Of a stretch of 64,000 nt of DNA, positions 19,898 through 28,481 are shown piece after piece. The DNA is from DAOMNN01 sp035443825. Its GTDB lineage: Bacteria > Pseudomonadota > Gammaproteobacteria > Burkholderiales > Rhodocyclaceae. Made by a program: the position numbers and the translations under genes. The notes beneath the pieces are model-generated. The model was not told where the DNA came from, did not search any database, and was given only the letters and a program-made list of their open reading frames with translations. The first letter of the stretch is position 1; each line of letters opens with the position of its first letter. The stretch lies in assembly GCA_035443825.1 (NCBI GenBank), contig DAOMNN010000007.1:8629-72628 (forward strand), read 5' to 3'.

Positions 19898-19929
19898 AAG
19901 GCCGCACCCGAAGAAGAGTGCGGCCTTTT
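19898..19929 (+). terminator. rho-independent terminator after HDOD gene
   Basis: A 10-bp perfect stem (19898-19907 with 19918-19927) is followed by TT, making TTTT with the stem end. It lies between convergent genes and probably serves both, as the minus strand also ends in TT then GTC. Confidence 0.75.
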
Positions 19930-19957
19930 CGTGATTCACCCGTCACCGGGGGCGAGT

Positions 19958-20464
19958 TCAGCTCGAACTGCGCGGCCCCATGCCCCGCCGGCCGCCTTCA
20001 CCGCGCGGACCCATCCGGAACTGCTCGTCGAACGTCTTGCGCTGGGTCTCGTCGAGCGTCGCATAGAACGCCTCGGTCACCTTGCGCATTTCGGCCATCG
20101 ACGCCAGGCGCTCGGCGCCGAACGCCTCCATGCGTTCCATCTTCTCGAGCGCGCTCTGCGGCCGCTCTCCATCACGCATTTGCGCCCTGTGCTCACCCGA
20201 GCGCTCGAAACGCGCCGTCACCGCCTGCTTCCACCCATCCCAGCCGGCACGCTGATCGTCGCGCAACGCCAGCGCAGATTCCAACTGTTCGAGCCGCGCG
20301 CCTGCGCGCTCCTGCATGTGGCCCCGCTCCATCTGATGCCACGCCGCCTTGCCGCTCCGCGCACCTTCGCACCCGTCGCCGCCGCGCGCAATCGCGCTGC
20401 CGGCACCCAGGCCCACTGTCGCAACGGCCGCCGCAATAATCGTCCTCTTCATCCACATTCTCAT
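19958..20464 (-). CDS. Spy/CpxP-like periplasmic LTxxQ-family protein
   Basis: A 168-residue secreted protein. A signal peptide (MRMWMKRTIIAAAVATVGLGAGSAIA) precedes a charged, all-helical, Met/Glu/Arg-rich body. The element LDETQRKTFDEQF (about residues 137-149) corresponds to the LTxxQ motif of the Spy/CpxP/ZraP group, which are periplasmic chaperones or metal-stress sensors. An alternative start at the internal Met5 is possible, but AAGGAG is correctly placed for 20464. The C-terminus is glycine/arginine-rich. The exact role is inferred from the family only. Confidence 0.8.
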   Translation of the reverse strand: MRMWMKRTIIAAAVATVGLGAGSAIARGGDGCEGARSGKAAWHQMERGHMQERAGARLEQLESALALRDDQRAGWDGWKQAVTARFERSGEHRAQMRDGERPQSALEKMERMEAFGAERLASMAEMRKVTEAFYATLDETQRKTFDEQFRMGPRGEGGRRGMGPRSSS

Positions 20465-21099
20465 TTCAGCTCTCCTTGTGATTCATGCTCTGCATTGATC
20501 GCGACTCCATTAGAGCAAGCGCACGTAAGCGCCATGTGTCTGCGAAAACCGGATTTGAATGCTCGTGTTTCCAGGGCGTGGTCGGATACAGTGGAATACA
20601 GAACGAACGCCGTCGTAACGGCGACGCATGGTCGTTCCGAGGTTCACTCCAGAATTCCGTCAGCCTCTGAGACGGGAACAGGCACCGCATGATCAAGGCT
20701 GCTGCAGCATCCGTGATCAAGGGATGAACCGTTCCCCGGTCCGGATCCGTCGGAAAAACTTACACTCCATTGGCCAATTGGCGATGCGAACTTCACGATT
20801 CCGGCGATCCACCTCGGTCTGACGCGACGTACCGACGCACGGAAGTGCATCGTTCAACCGAACTCTCGCCTGGTTCGTGATCTTCTTCACGCACGCTTCT
20901 GGCGCAATGCGAAAGAGACACAAATCTTGGACACCTTAGATCAGTACGCTCCCCGAGCGTGTCGGCATTATTTACATCGACGCCTGAGCCAGATCTGGAA
21001 CAGATACATATTGAGACCAATTTCCCGTGTTTGTTACACATTTAAACAGGTGGCACGGCAATTGCTTAATCAGCAAAAACCATACAAACGGGATTTACC
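20465..21099. other. 635-base non-coding stretch before the PEP-CTERM gene
   Basis: No gene can be supported. The short open frames here lack ribosome sites and recognisable products. Small hairpins occur (for example CGCCGT/ACGGCG at 20608-20623), and the last 150 bases are AT-rich and contain the sigma-54 promoter of the next gene. The rest may hold activator sites. Confidence 0.5.
21051..21066 (+). promoter_or_regulatory. sigma-54 (-24/-12) promoter of PEP-CTERM gene
   Basis: TGGCACG-N4-TTGCT matches the RpoN consensus without mismatch in the conserved positions. The GG (21052-21053) and GC (21064-21065) doublets are ten bases apart, as required. The start codon is 34 bases further on. 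An enhancer-binding activator would be needed. Confidence 0.85.
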
Positions 21100-21828
21100 A
21101 TGCGTCTTTCGAGGATATTCGCTGCCGCCCTGCTCGCCGTCGGATTCGGCGCTGCGCACGGCGCCACGGTCACCATCGCCTTTGACAATCCGATCTTTGG
21201 TGACATCGGACATGACACCGGGAAGATCTACTTTCCCACTACCCCGGGATCGGCCACGACGACAAACATGACCGTCCACGCCGGGCGCTTCGTCGGCGAG
21301 GCAAGCAACCTCGTCGGCATCGCTGAAGAGAACTTCGTGGACAGCACGGATAACGTCTTCATGTACTGCTACGACCTCTACAACTACATCGGGGCGGGAG
21401 ACAAGGTCGACTACGCAATCGACTTCACCGGTGCGGTCGACAGAACGTTGCAGTTCCTGTTCGCAGTTAACACCGTCCTCGACCCGTCAGATCCATACGC
21501 GTGGGTTCGTCCGAGCAATCAGTGGCAGGCCGCCGCGATCCAACTGGGCATCTGGGAAAGCCTCTACGATACGGGATGGAATCTGGACGACGGCACCTTC
21601 AAGGTCCAGGGTTTCAATGACCAGACCAAGGAATGGGTTTCCATCTTCTTTGCGGAACTCGATGCGGATCAGCTTTTGGACCAGCGCTTTACCATGGTCC
21701 TTCGCGCCCAGGGCAAGCAGGACATGATCACGGCCGACCCGCCGACACAGGTCCCGGAGCCCGGCTCTCTCGCGCTAATTGCCATGGGACTTCTTGGGCT
21801 AACGCTGCTGCGCCGTCGCCAGAGCTAG
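21100..21828 (+). CDS. PEP-CTERM sorting-domain surface protein, thioester-domain-like
   Basis: A 242-residue exported protein. A signal peptide (residues 1-22) is followed by an extracellular-type body and, at the C-terminus, the PEP-CTERM anchor VPEPGSLALIAMGLLGLTLLRRRQS split into motif, hydrophobic helix and basic tail. Such proteins are cut and sorted by an exosortase. Cys90 in MYCYDLYNY and Gln148 in AAAIQLGIW lie in contexts resembling the Cys and Gln that form the internal thioester of TQXA/TED adhesin domains; this assignment is an inference. It is preceded by a sigma-54 promoter. No exosortase is in the window. Confidence 0.88.
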   Translation: MRLSRIFAAALLAVGFGAAHGATVTIAFDNPIFGDIGHDTGKIYFPTTPGSATTTNMTVHAGRFVGEASNLVGIAEENFVDSTDNVFMYCYDLYNYIGAGDKVDYAIDFTGAVDRTLQFLFAVNTVLDPSDPYAWVRPSNQWQAAAIQLGIWESLYDTGWNLDDGTFKVQGFNDQTKEWVSIFFAELDADQLLDQRFTMVLRAQGKQDMITADPPTQVPEPGSLALIAMGLLGLTLLRRRQS

Positions 21829-22147
21829 AAGGGCGGCAGCACGGCGCGGAAACGCCCTACCGAAGACCTCCGAGCGCCAACTAGTACCATCCATCGCGAA
21901 TGCCCCGGCGCTCGGGCACCGATGACAGTCTGCACGCCTTCGAACGCGGATCGCATTCCTTGTCCCTGACACGCCCCGCGCCAACCCTTACCATTGCCTC
22001 CTCCGGCGATCTTTCCAATCGGATCGTCGGCAGCTTGCGCAGATGGTGCTTTCGCCCGGGATCAGCGCAAGAGGCCAGACGGATAGGCCTCTTCGGTCTG
22101 ACGCGCTTTCGCCCCTCGTTAAGAACAACTGGAGGAACGCCCGAGCC
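21829..22147. other. 319-base gap after the first PEP-CTERM gene
   Basis: Nothing convincing is seen. Open frames crossing it are of low quality and continue antisense into the neighbouring gene. Confidence 0.5.
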
Positions 22148-22846
22148 TCAGGCACTCGCGCCAGCTGCACCGTGCTTCGCTTCGAAGCGCATCACGATCG
22201 GCAGCACAAGACGCCGCAGGAACAGTCCGACTCCACCCCAAAGCGTGATGAACCAGGGCGGCACGCCGCCAGTCGGATCGCCCGGGTAATACCATTCCCC
22301 GGCCAGCACGCCGGTGTACTCGATCGCTGCGCCGAGGAGGATCATGTATCCCATGTAGGCGAAATCGAGGCGTTCATGAAAGAACCCGAGCGCGACGATG
22401 AGCAGCACGGCGGTCACGACGAGAAGTACACCCTGATCCGGGATCGTCCCGAAGGCAATCGCATAGAGAATGGCCAGAGCCCAGGCCACGGCCTCGCGCC
22501 CATTCGGCGCGGGGCCCTCCAACATGCGCCGCGTATGGAGCAGGTAGAAGCCCCACATGAATATTTCGTAGGCCGGCATCCCGAGGAAGTCGGGCCGACT
22601 GAACGCGAAGATGCCTTGCCGCAGCGACAGCGCATTCATGATCGTGAAGAAGCCACAGGCGGCGACGAACAGAACCACTTCGGCACGCGTAACCCGCCCG
22701 AAGCTCACGCCCCACACGACGAGAAACAGGATTACCTTCACGACATTGCCCGGCACGAAGGCAAGAACCATGAGCGTTGCCGCAAGCTGCGCCACAAGCC
22801 GCAGCCGTTTGCCGATCGCCACCATACCCAGCCCCGACCCAGTCAT
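22148..22846 (-). CDS. polytopic membrane protein of unknown function
   Basis: A 232-residue protein with about seven hydrophobic segments covering most of its length and short loops. The C-terminal third contains GEWYYPGDPTGGVPPWFITLWGG written over a conserved-looking loop with Trp, Tyr and Pro, faintly reminiscent of DUF2878 or carotenoid-biosynthesis membrane proteins. I do not recognise the family with confidence. It is expressed toward the first PEP-CTERM gene and is framed by the two PEP-CTERM genes, so a role in the envelope is possible. The start at 22846 is uncertain; Met8 is an alternative. Confidence 0.65.
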   Translation of the reverse strand: MTGSGLGMVAIGKRLRLVAQLAATLMVLAFVPGNVVKVILFLVVWGVSFGRVTRAEVVLFVAACGFFTIMNALSLRQGIFAFSRPDFLGMPAYEIFMWGFYLLHTRRMLEGPAPNGREAVAWALAILYAIAFGTIPDQGVLLVVTAVLLIVALGFFHERLDFAYMGYMILLGAAIEYTGVLAGEWYYPGDPTGGVPPWFITLWGGVGLFLRRLVLPIVMRFEAKHGAAGASA

Positions 22847-22876
22847 TATCGCGACAATGCTAGCATCAAAAAGAGA

Positions 22877-22898
22877 AACGGCCCCTTGCGGGGCCGTT
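22877..22898 (-). terminator. rho-independent terminator of second PEP-CTERM gene
   Basis: A 9-bp perfect stem with a 4-base loop. On the minus strand it is followed by TTCTCTTTTT. It lies 36 bases past the PEP-CTERM stop codon. Confidence 0.85.
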
Positions 22899-22933
22899 CT
22901 TGCTGCTGTCGGGGTCGGACGAACCCTGGCGTT

Positions 22934-23797
22934 TCAGCTCTTGCGGCGGCTGGCAAAACCTAGACCGAGCAGACCGAAACCGAGCAGCGCGAGGGTGGCA
23001 GGTTCCGGAACCGTGTAGGCCGTCGCCGGGTCGGTGGAACGAGCACCGATGATGTCGTTCGCCAGATCATTCCAGCTTGTCAGCTCTTCATAGATGTTAC
23101 GGAAACGCAGGTCGCGCGTTCCGAACGCGGTCGTGAACCAGTCCGAATCCAAGACCTCGGCCCAAGCTCCGCCTGCAGCTACGTCGACTTCACCATAGGA
23201 CGTCGCGACGCCGACGAAACCGGTGCCCGGGGTGGGCGTAACACTACCCGCGATGAAGACATCCTCGGATGTGTCGATGATCCCCGACGCGAACATGATT
23301 CGAACGAGAAACTCGCCTTCGGTGAATCCCGTTGCGGTGCTCTGGCTGGTACGGACACCCGGAAGTGCGTCACTCAAATTGGTCGTGCTGAACACGCTCA
23401 GGTCACGCCAGTACAGATCGAGGTAACCCAGCGTTGCCGGGAACGCGTTTCCGCCATCGTCCATCCCAGCCGCGAGACGCTCGATTCCGTAGAAAATTCC
23501 GGTGATCTGGGCGTTGTGCGAACCAACGTCGTTGAAGAAGGACCCGGGGGTCGTTTCGATCGTGTTCAGCCCCGTTACCTGGCCGACGCTGATCGTATCA
23601 ATGATCAGCACACCCCAGTTGATCTCGTTGGTGCCCGCCCAAGTTGTTGCCGTGTCGCCGAGTGCAATCTGCTCACGGTTGTCGAACTTGATGTAGAGCG
23701 GCGAGTCGGAAGGAAGCGTGAGCGGCGCCGCAACGCTGGGCGCGCTCAAGCAAACCGCCAACCCCATTCCAAGTAATAGTTTGTTCAAGGTTCCCAT
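22934..23797 (-). CDS. PEP-CTERM sorting-domain surface protein
   Basis: A 287-residue exported protein. A signal peptide (about residues 1-24, ending PSVAA) precedes a beta-rich, Gly/Thr/Asp-rich body without cysteines in its mature part. It ends with the PEP-CTERM anchor VPEPATLALLGFGLLGLG followed by a basic tail. The body is not recognised. ATG at 23797 is best placed for AGGAGA. An ATG six bases earlier (23803) is too close to it. A sigma-54-type promoter lies 85 bases upstream, as for the other PEP-CTERM gene here. Confidence 0.88.
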   Translation of the reverse strand: MGTLNKLLLGMGLAVCLSAPSVAAPLTLPSDSPLYIKFDNREQIALGDTATTWAGTNEINWGVLIIDTISVGQVTGLNTIETTPGSFFNDVGSHNAQITGIFYGIERLAAGMDDGGNAFPATLGYLDLYWRDLSVFSTTNLSDALPGVRTSQSTATGFTEGEFLVRIMFASGIIDTSEDVFIAGSVTPTPGTGFVGVATSYGEVDVAAGGAWAEVLDSDWFTTAFGTRDLRFRNIYEELTSWNDLANDIIGARSTDPATAYTVPEPATLALLGFGLLGLGFASRRKS

Positions 23798-23881
23798 GCT
23801 CATTCTCCTGGCTTTGCGATCCGGAGGATCAGATCGCTCCGGTGTCTCTCTGATGAATACAACTGTTACGCCAGACACTGT

Positions 23882-23897
23882 AGCAAGACGCGGGCCA
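23882..23897 (-). promoter_or_regulatory. sigma-54 (-24/-12) promoter of second PEP-CTERM gene
   Basis: On the minus strand TGGCCCG-N4-TTGCT reads with one mismatch to the RpoN consensus and the correct ten-base spacing between GG and GC. It is 85 bases before the start codon. Confidence 0.78.
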
Positions 23898-24055
23898 GAA
23901 ATACATATATATTTATAAACAACGACTTAAGTTAGACGGGCTCTAAGGAGTGATGCCTGTGAAGCCCTGGCTGTAAAGTTTTTCGACACTCGCGCCAGCG
24001 TGCCGGGAACAGGTCGGACTACCCGTTCAAGCAGCCTTCCGCCAACACTCGAGGC

Positions 24056-25687
24056 TCAGGACCCTTCGTCAGGGTCGATCGGTGCATATCGCCCCGGGGC
24101 TATCAGGTTGTCGGGATCCGCGGTTCGCTTGAGACTCTGCACCAGACGCCAGTACGGGCTTGCCGGATCGACATACAGGTCCATCGACGAGACACCCGCA
24201 CGATAGGGCACGAAACCCTCGGCCAGACCGGCATGGAACAACGCCTCGTAACATTGATGGATGCGCTCGACGTCCGATACGCTTTCGCGGTCGAAAAGCA
24301 GTGGTACGGTGCTGTCGAAACAGCGGTCGGACAGGCTGGTGAGGGTGATCAGGGGTTCGACCCGATGCGTCCTGCAGATGCGTTCGACCATTGCGGCAAA
24401 GGTCCTGGCACGCTCCGGTTGCATGGGAAGCAGCGGTGAATACCACATCAGGCCGCAGCCGTCCCTTGCAGGATTCATCGGCCGCCCTTTGTCCGGCATC
24501 CGGCCCGACAGCCAGTAGGCCAGCGGCAGTGCGATGGTGCTCGGTGCGCCGCCCAGCAGCTGCAGCGACTTGTCGAGCGTTCCAAGGACATTTCGGATAT
24601 TGCACCCGAATGCGCCGGGCAGCGCGCGCGCCGCGCTGCGCAGGGTTCCGAGCGACGATTCGGTGAAGAACATGAGGCGTTTGGCGACGCCGCGCAACTC
24701 GCTGCGAATGACGGACTTCGCGGCCTTCACGACGCGCGCGTTTCCATATAGCGCACCTGCGCCCATCCAGGGCATCACCTGGGATCGCCCTGCCATCTCA
24801 AGCAGGCAGTCGTCGGAAATCAAACCGTCTGCGCCGAGACGGCCGCGTGGATACGGTTCCATCATCGCCAGTACGCGACGCCGATTCATCAGGTTGATCG
24901 AACCGGTGACCGCTCCCAACTCGCGGAGGATCCGGCGCACGGCGGCGACGGCCTTTTCCAGATCCTCGTCGCGCGGCACGCCGAAGTAGAACGCCTCGAC
25001 CCGTTCCGGTCTGGGTGCGAGTGCGATCGTCATCCGGGTGACCACGCCGAAGTTGCCCTGGGAGAACAGCCCGTCCAGATAGGGTCCGACACCCCACTTG
25101 AACCCACGATCCACCGCCGCAGCACCCATTTCGGTCAGCGGGGTCCGATACACGGTTCCGTCAGCCAGGACGGCCTCGATCGCCATGACGGCCAGAAAGT
25201 GGTCGGCATAGGGCGTAATGCCATACCCGCGCTCCAGGGCATTGCCGACGAGACTGCAGTCCGGACCGGCGCCGGTCACCGGACACAGAAACGCCAGTCC
25301 GCGTTCGTCGAGGTAGCTGCGCAACATGCCCTGCGTCACCCCCGGCTCCGCGGTGAGCAGGCCGGTCTCCTCGTCGACATCGAAACGCGTCATGCGCGAC
25401 AGGTCGACAACGACGCAGCCATCCACCACCGGATTCGCGCTGCCGTACCCCCAGTTGTTGCCCGTGCTGATCGGATACAGGGGCACCTTCAAGTCCGCTG
25501 CTGCGGCAATGATCGCAACCACATCGTCCTGAGTGTGAGGTACCAGTGCAAGCGGGATCTTCCGAAGGATTCCGATGGTATTCGGGCCGTATGCCGCCTG
25601 GGCGGCCGCGTCGATCAGAACCCGCTCTGCGCCCAGCCGGTCGGTCATCCGGCCGGCGAAGCGCTCGTATCGTCCGTCCGTGCTCAC
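24056..25687 (-). CDS. FAD-linked oxidoreductase, 4-cresol dehydrogenase / vanillyl-alcohol oxidase-like
   Basis: A 543-residue flavoprotein of the FAD-binding PCMH group. The N-terminal FAD domain has YPISTGNNWGYGS and VVVDLSRM (about residues 70-105). The region GVGPYLDGLFSQGNFGVVT (about 205-223) is close to the flavoprotein subunit of p-cresol methylhydroxylase and to vanillyl-alcohol oxidase. These oxidise para-alkyl phenols. No cytochrome subunit gene is adjacent, so the electron acceptor is unclear. The start is taken as GTG at 25687, which has GGGAGAGG upstream; a GTG at 25723 would add 12 residues without a ribosome site. Substrate not determinable. Confidence 0.78.
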   Translation of the reverse strand: MSTDGRYERFAGRMTDRLGAERVLIDAAAQAAYGPNTIGILRKIPLALVPHTQDDVVAIIAAAADLKVPLYPISTGNNWGYGSANPVVDGCVVVDLSRMTRFDVDEETGLLTAEPGVTQGMLRSYLDERGLAFLCPVTGAGPDCSLVGNALERGYGITPYADHFLAVMAIEAVLADGTVYRTPLTEMGAAAVDRGFKWGVGPYLDGLFSQGNFGVVTRMTIALAPRPERVEAFYFGVPRDEDLEKAVAAVRRILRELGAVTGSINLMNRRRVLAMMEPYPRGRLGADGLISDDCLLEMAGRSQVMPWMGAGALYGNARVVKAAKSVIRSELRGVAKRLMFFTESSLGTLRSAARALPGAFGCNIRNVLGTLDKSLQLLGGAPSTIALPLAYWLSGRMPDKGRPMNPARDGCGLMWYSPLLPMQPERARTFAAMVERICRTHRVEPLITLTSLSDRCFDSTVPLLFDRESVSDVERIHQCYEALFHAGLAEGFVPYRAGVSSMDLYVDPASPYWRLVQSLKRTADPDNLIAPGRYAPIDPDEGS

Positions 25688-25851
25688 ACGCCTCTCCCTT
25701 CTGCCCGTCAACGCCAATGGCACACCTGAGCCACTCCCCGATCGACCGTGCCGACGGACGCGCCGCAGGCTGAAGCGCCGACCCGTACGCCATATGGTAC
25801 TTGATCGCGCCGCGCGGGTGAGCCAGACTCACGACTCACGGGCGACACGGT

Positions 25852-25877
25852 CCGGGATTCGACCGGTCGAATCCCGG
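25852..25877. repeat. 26-bp perfect palindrome between divergent genes
   Basis: A 13-bp arm (CCGGGATTCGACC) is followed at once by its exact reverse complement. It lies in the 312-base divergent gap between the flavoprotein gene and the permease operon. It could be an operator or a hairpin. The remainder of the gap (25688-25999) shows nothing recognisable. Confidence 0.6.
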
Positions 25878-25999
25878 CCGGGACGCAATCGAGAGTTCGG
25901 CAGACCATGCCCTGCCACATCTTGACACTTCCGGACAACGGACTTTCGAGGAGCAGACTCCACCATGTCGAAACGCTGTTCAAGCATGGTTTAGGCGCA

Positions 26000-27232
26000 A
26001 TGACGGGATTCGCCCCGCTTTCCGTCCAGGCCCTGCGCAACATCGTGCGCCAGACGAACCGCAGCCGTGCCGCACTGAGTGCGATCGTGTTCGGCGTAGT
26101 GGCGATGGTTCTCGCCGCGGGCTTCATCGACTGGATTCTTCAGTTCGGCCGCGACCACACCATCCAATCCCAGCTCGGGCATGTGCAGGTCATGAAGCCG
26201 GGCTTTCTGGAATCCGGCCGCGCCGATCCTTATGCATATCTTCTGCCTCATGACGACCCGCTCGCTGATGAGGCACTGCAAACACTGCCGGGATTCCGCG
26301 TGTCTGCCCCACGGCTCATGCTTTCCGGGTTGGCGAGTTCGGGGGAGACGACGCTTTCCTTCATCGGCGAAGGCGTGGACCCGGCCGCCGAGGAGATCAT
26401 GTCGGCGGCCCTGCGTTTCCCCACAGGCCGCAATCTGCGCGCCGACGAACCACAGACGGCAATCGTGGGGCGGGGGCTTGCCGAAAACCTCGGGGTCGGG
26501 CTGAATGATTCACTCATCCTTATCGCCAACACCGCCGAAGGCAGCGTCAGTGCAGTCGAGGCGCGCGTGGTCGGGCTGTTCGAATCGATCACGCAGGCCT
26601 ACGACGATGTGGCCCTTCGCATACCCATCGATCTCGCACGTCAGCTCATGCGCACGGAAAGCGAGCACCTGCGACTGGTACTGCTCGATGATACGGGCAG
26701 GACACAGGACACGGTCACGCGCCTTCGGACCACCCTGCCCGCCGATGGCTATCAGATCGTGCCCTGGCACGATCTGGCGGACTTCTACAACAAGACGTCG
26801 GCACTTTTCTCCAAGCAGGTCGGCGTGATCTACGCGATCATTGCGGTGATCATCGTGCTGGCGATCTCCAACTCGATGATGATGGCGGTCATGGAACGGG
26901 TGGCCGAGATCGGAACGATGATGGCACTGGGAACCCGCCGCAGCGGCATCCTCGGCCTGTTCCTGCTGGAGGGGTGCATTCTGGGGGTACTGGGCGCGGC
27001 AGGCGGTCTGGCGCTCGGAATCGTGATCAGCCTCGTCATCAGCGCGATTGGTATCCCGATGCCGCCGGGCCCCGGGTCGAGTTGGGGATTCGATGCGGGA
27101 ATCCTCGTCTCTGCCGACAATTTGCTCAAGGCGGCATCCATTGCCATGACGACCACCGTGCTCGCCAGCATCTATCCGGCCTGGAAAGCCTCCAGACTGG
27201 AGATCGTCGACGCGCTGCGCACCCGACAGTGA
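26000..27232 (+). CDS. FtsX/MacB-type ABC transporter permease
   Basis: A 410-residue permease. It has one membrane segment near residues 25-45, a large extracytoplasmic domain (about 46-265), and three more segments in the C-terminal FtsX domain starting with VIYAIIAVIIVLAISNSMMMAVMERVAEIGTM split across positions 275-306. This layout is that of LolCE/MacB-like exporters, which move lipids, lipoproteins or peptides rather than import solutes. The gene is followed 10 bases later by a homologous permease. No ATPase gene is in this cluster. The ATG at 26000 has a poor ribosome site; earlier in-frame starts exist. Confidence 0.85.
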   Translation: MTGFAPLSVQALRNIVRQTNRSRAALSAIVFGVVAMVLAAGFIDWILQFGRDHTIQSQLGHVQVMKPGFLESGRADPYAYLLPHDDPLADEALQTLPGFRVSAPRLMLSGLASSGETTLSFIGEGVDPAAEEIMSAALRFPTGRNLRADEPQTAIVGRGLAENLGVGLNDSLILIANTAEGSVSAVEARVVGLFESITQAYDDVALRIPIDLARQLMRTESEHLRLVLLDDTGRTQDTVTRLRTTLPADGYQIVPWHDLADFYNKTSALFSKQVGVIYAIIAVIIVLAISNSMMMAVMERVAEIGTMMALGTRRSGILGLFLLEGCILGVLGAAGGLALGIVISLVISAIGIPMPPGPGSSWGFDAGILVSADNLLKAASIAMTTTVLASIYPAWKASRLEIVDALRTRQ

Positions 27233-27242
27233 GGCGCGACTC

Positions 27243-28460
27243 ATGAACCAGATCCTCCGGCTTGGCCTGCGCAATCTGCTGAGAAATCGCGTCCGCACCT
27301 TCATCACGCTGGGGGCGATCGTTTTCGGCGTGGTCGGCCTGATACTTTCCGGCGGCTTCGTGCGCGACATCTTCGTACAGTTGGGCGAGGCCCTGATTCA
27401 TTCGCAGAGCGGCCACGCGCAAGTCGGCAGGGAAGCGATCTTCAGCTACGGATCAAGATCGCCCGAGAAACACCTCCTCGATGCTCCGGATTCGGTGCGC
27501 CGGACTCTCACAGCCCAGCCCGAGGTCGCGGAAGTGATGGCCCGCATCACATTCTCCGGTCTACTCAACAACGGCCGGACGGACTATGCGATCATCGGAG
27601 ATGGTATCGAGCCGGGACCGGAGAATCGACTCGGCACGCATCTGCAGCTCGTGTCGGGCCGGATGCTCGAGGACGACGACATCTTCGGCGCAATGCTCGG
27701 CGAGGGCGTCGCGAGTGCACTGAATCTCGTTCCGGGCGATCAGGCAACCCTGCTGGTCAGTACCATCGACGGGGCCATGAATACCCTCGACGTCGAGATC
27801 ATCGGGGTGTTCCAGACATTCTCCAAGGATTTCGACGCACGGGCGGTGCGCATTCCGCTGGGCGCGGCACAGGAACTTCTGCTCACCGATGGGGTAACCA
27901 AGTTCGTGGTGTCACTTCGGGACACGGCGCTCACCGCGGAATTCGTCACCCGGATGCGGGAGACGATGCCCGCGCCACTCGCCATCCTGGACTGGCAGCA
28001 ACTCAACGATTTCTATGAGAAGACCGTTGAACTGTACCGCCAGCAGTTCGGTTTCCTGAAATCCATGGTCCTGCTGATGGTATGCCTGAGCGTGATCAAC
28101 ACGGTCAACATGAGCCTTGTCGAGCGAAACTGGGAATTCGGAACGATGCGCGCACTGGGTAACCGGAACCGCAACATCGCCGCACTGATATTCGCGGAAA
28201 CGGGCATGCTGGGACTTATCGGGGCGAGCGTGGGCGTGATCGCGGGCTGTGTTCTGGCATGGATCATTTCGGGAATAGGGATTCCGATGCCACCACCGCC
28301 AAATGCGGACTTGGGCTATGATGCATTTATCAGGATCATTCCAGAAGTCATACTTGAAGCCTGGTTGATCGGGGTGGGAGCGACGGTGGTTGCGGCCCTG
28401 TTGCCCGCTTGGCGTTTTTCGCGCATTCCCGTCATTGACGCATTGCGTGCCCGCGAATGA
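27243..28460 (+). CDS. FtsX/MacB-type ABC transporter permease, second copy
   Basis: A 405-residue permease with the same plan as its upstream neighbour: an N-terminal segment (about residues 20-40), an external domain, and a C-terminal FtsX block including SVINTVNMSLVERNWEFGTM and RALGNRNRNIAALIF. The two probably form a heterodimer. Both share the ISxIGIPMPP loop before the last segment, which suggests they arose by duplication. It is followed 21 bases later by the acyltransferase gene, presumably in one transcript. Confidence 0.87.
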   Translation: MNQILRLGLRNLLRNRVRTFITLGAIVFGVVGLILSGGFVRDIFVQLGEALIHSQSGHAQVGREAIFSYGSRSPEKHLLDAPDSVRRTLTAQPEVAEVMARITFSGLLNNGRTDYAIIGDGIEPGPENRLGTHLQLVSGRMLEDDDIFGAMLGEGVASALNLVPGDQATLLVSTIDGAMNTLDVEIIGVFQTFSKDFDARAVRIPLGAAQELLLTDGVTKFVVSLRDTALTAEFVTRMRETMPAPLAILDWQQLNDFYEKTVELYRQQFGFLKSMVLLMVCLSVINTVNMSLVERNWEFGTMRALGNRNRNIAALIFAETGMLGLIGASVGVIAGCVLAWIISGIGIPMPPPPNADLGYDAFIRIIPEVILEAWLIGVGATVVAALLPAWRFSRIPVIDALRARE

Positions 28461-28481
28461 TCCTGCAGGGAGAGGATTCGA

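Noticed and set aside
22043..22963. 306-residue plus-strand frame
   Set aside because: It is antisense to the membrane protein gene, is His/Arg-rich and has no start signal.
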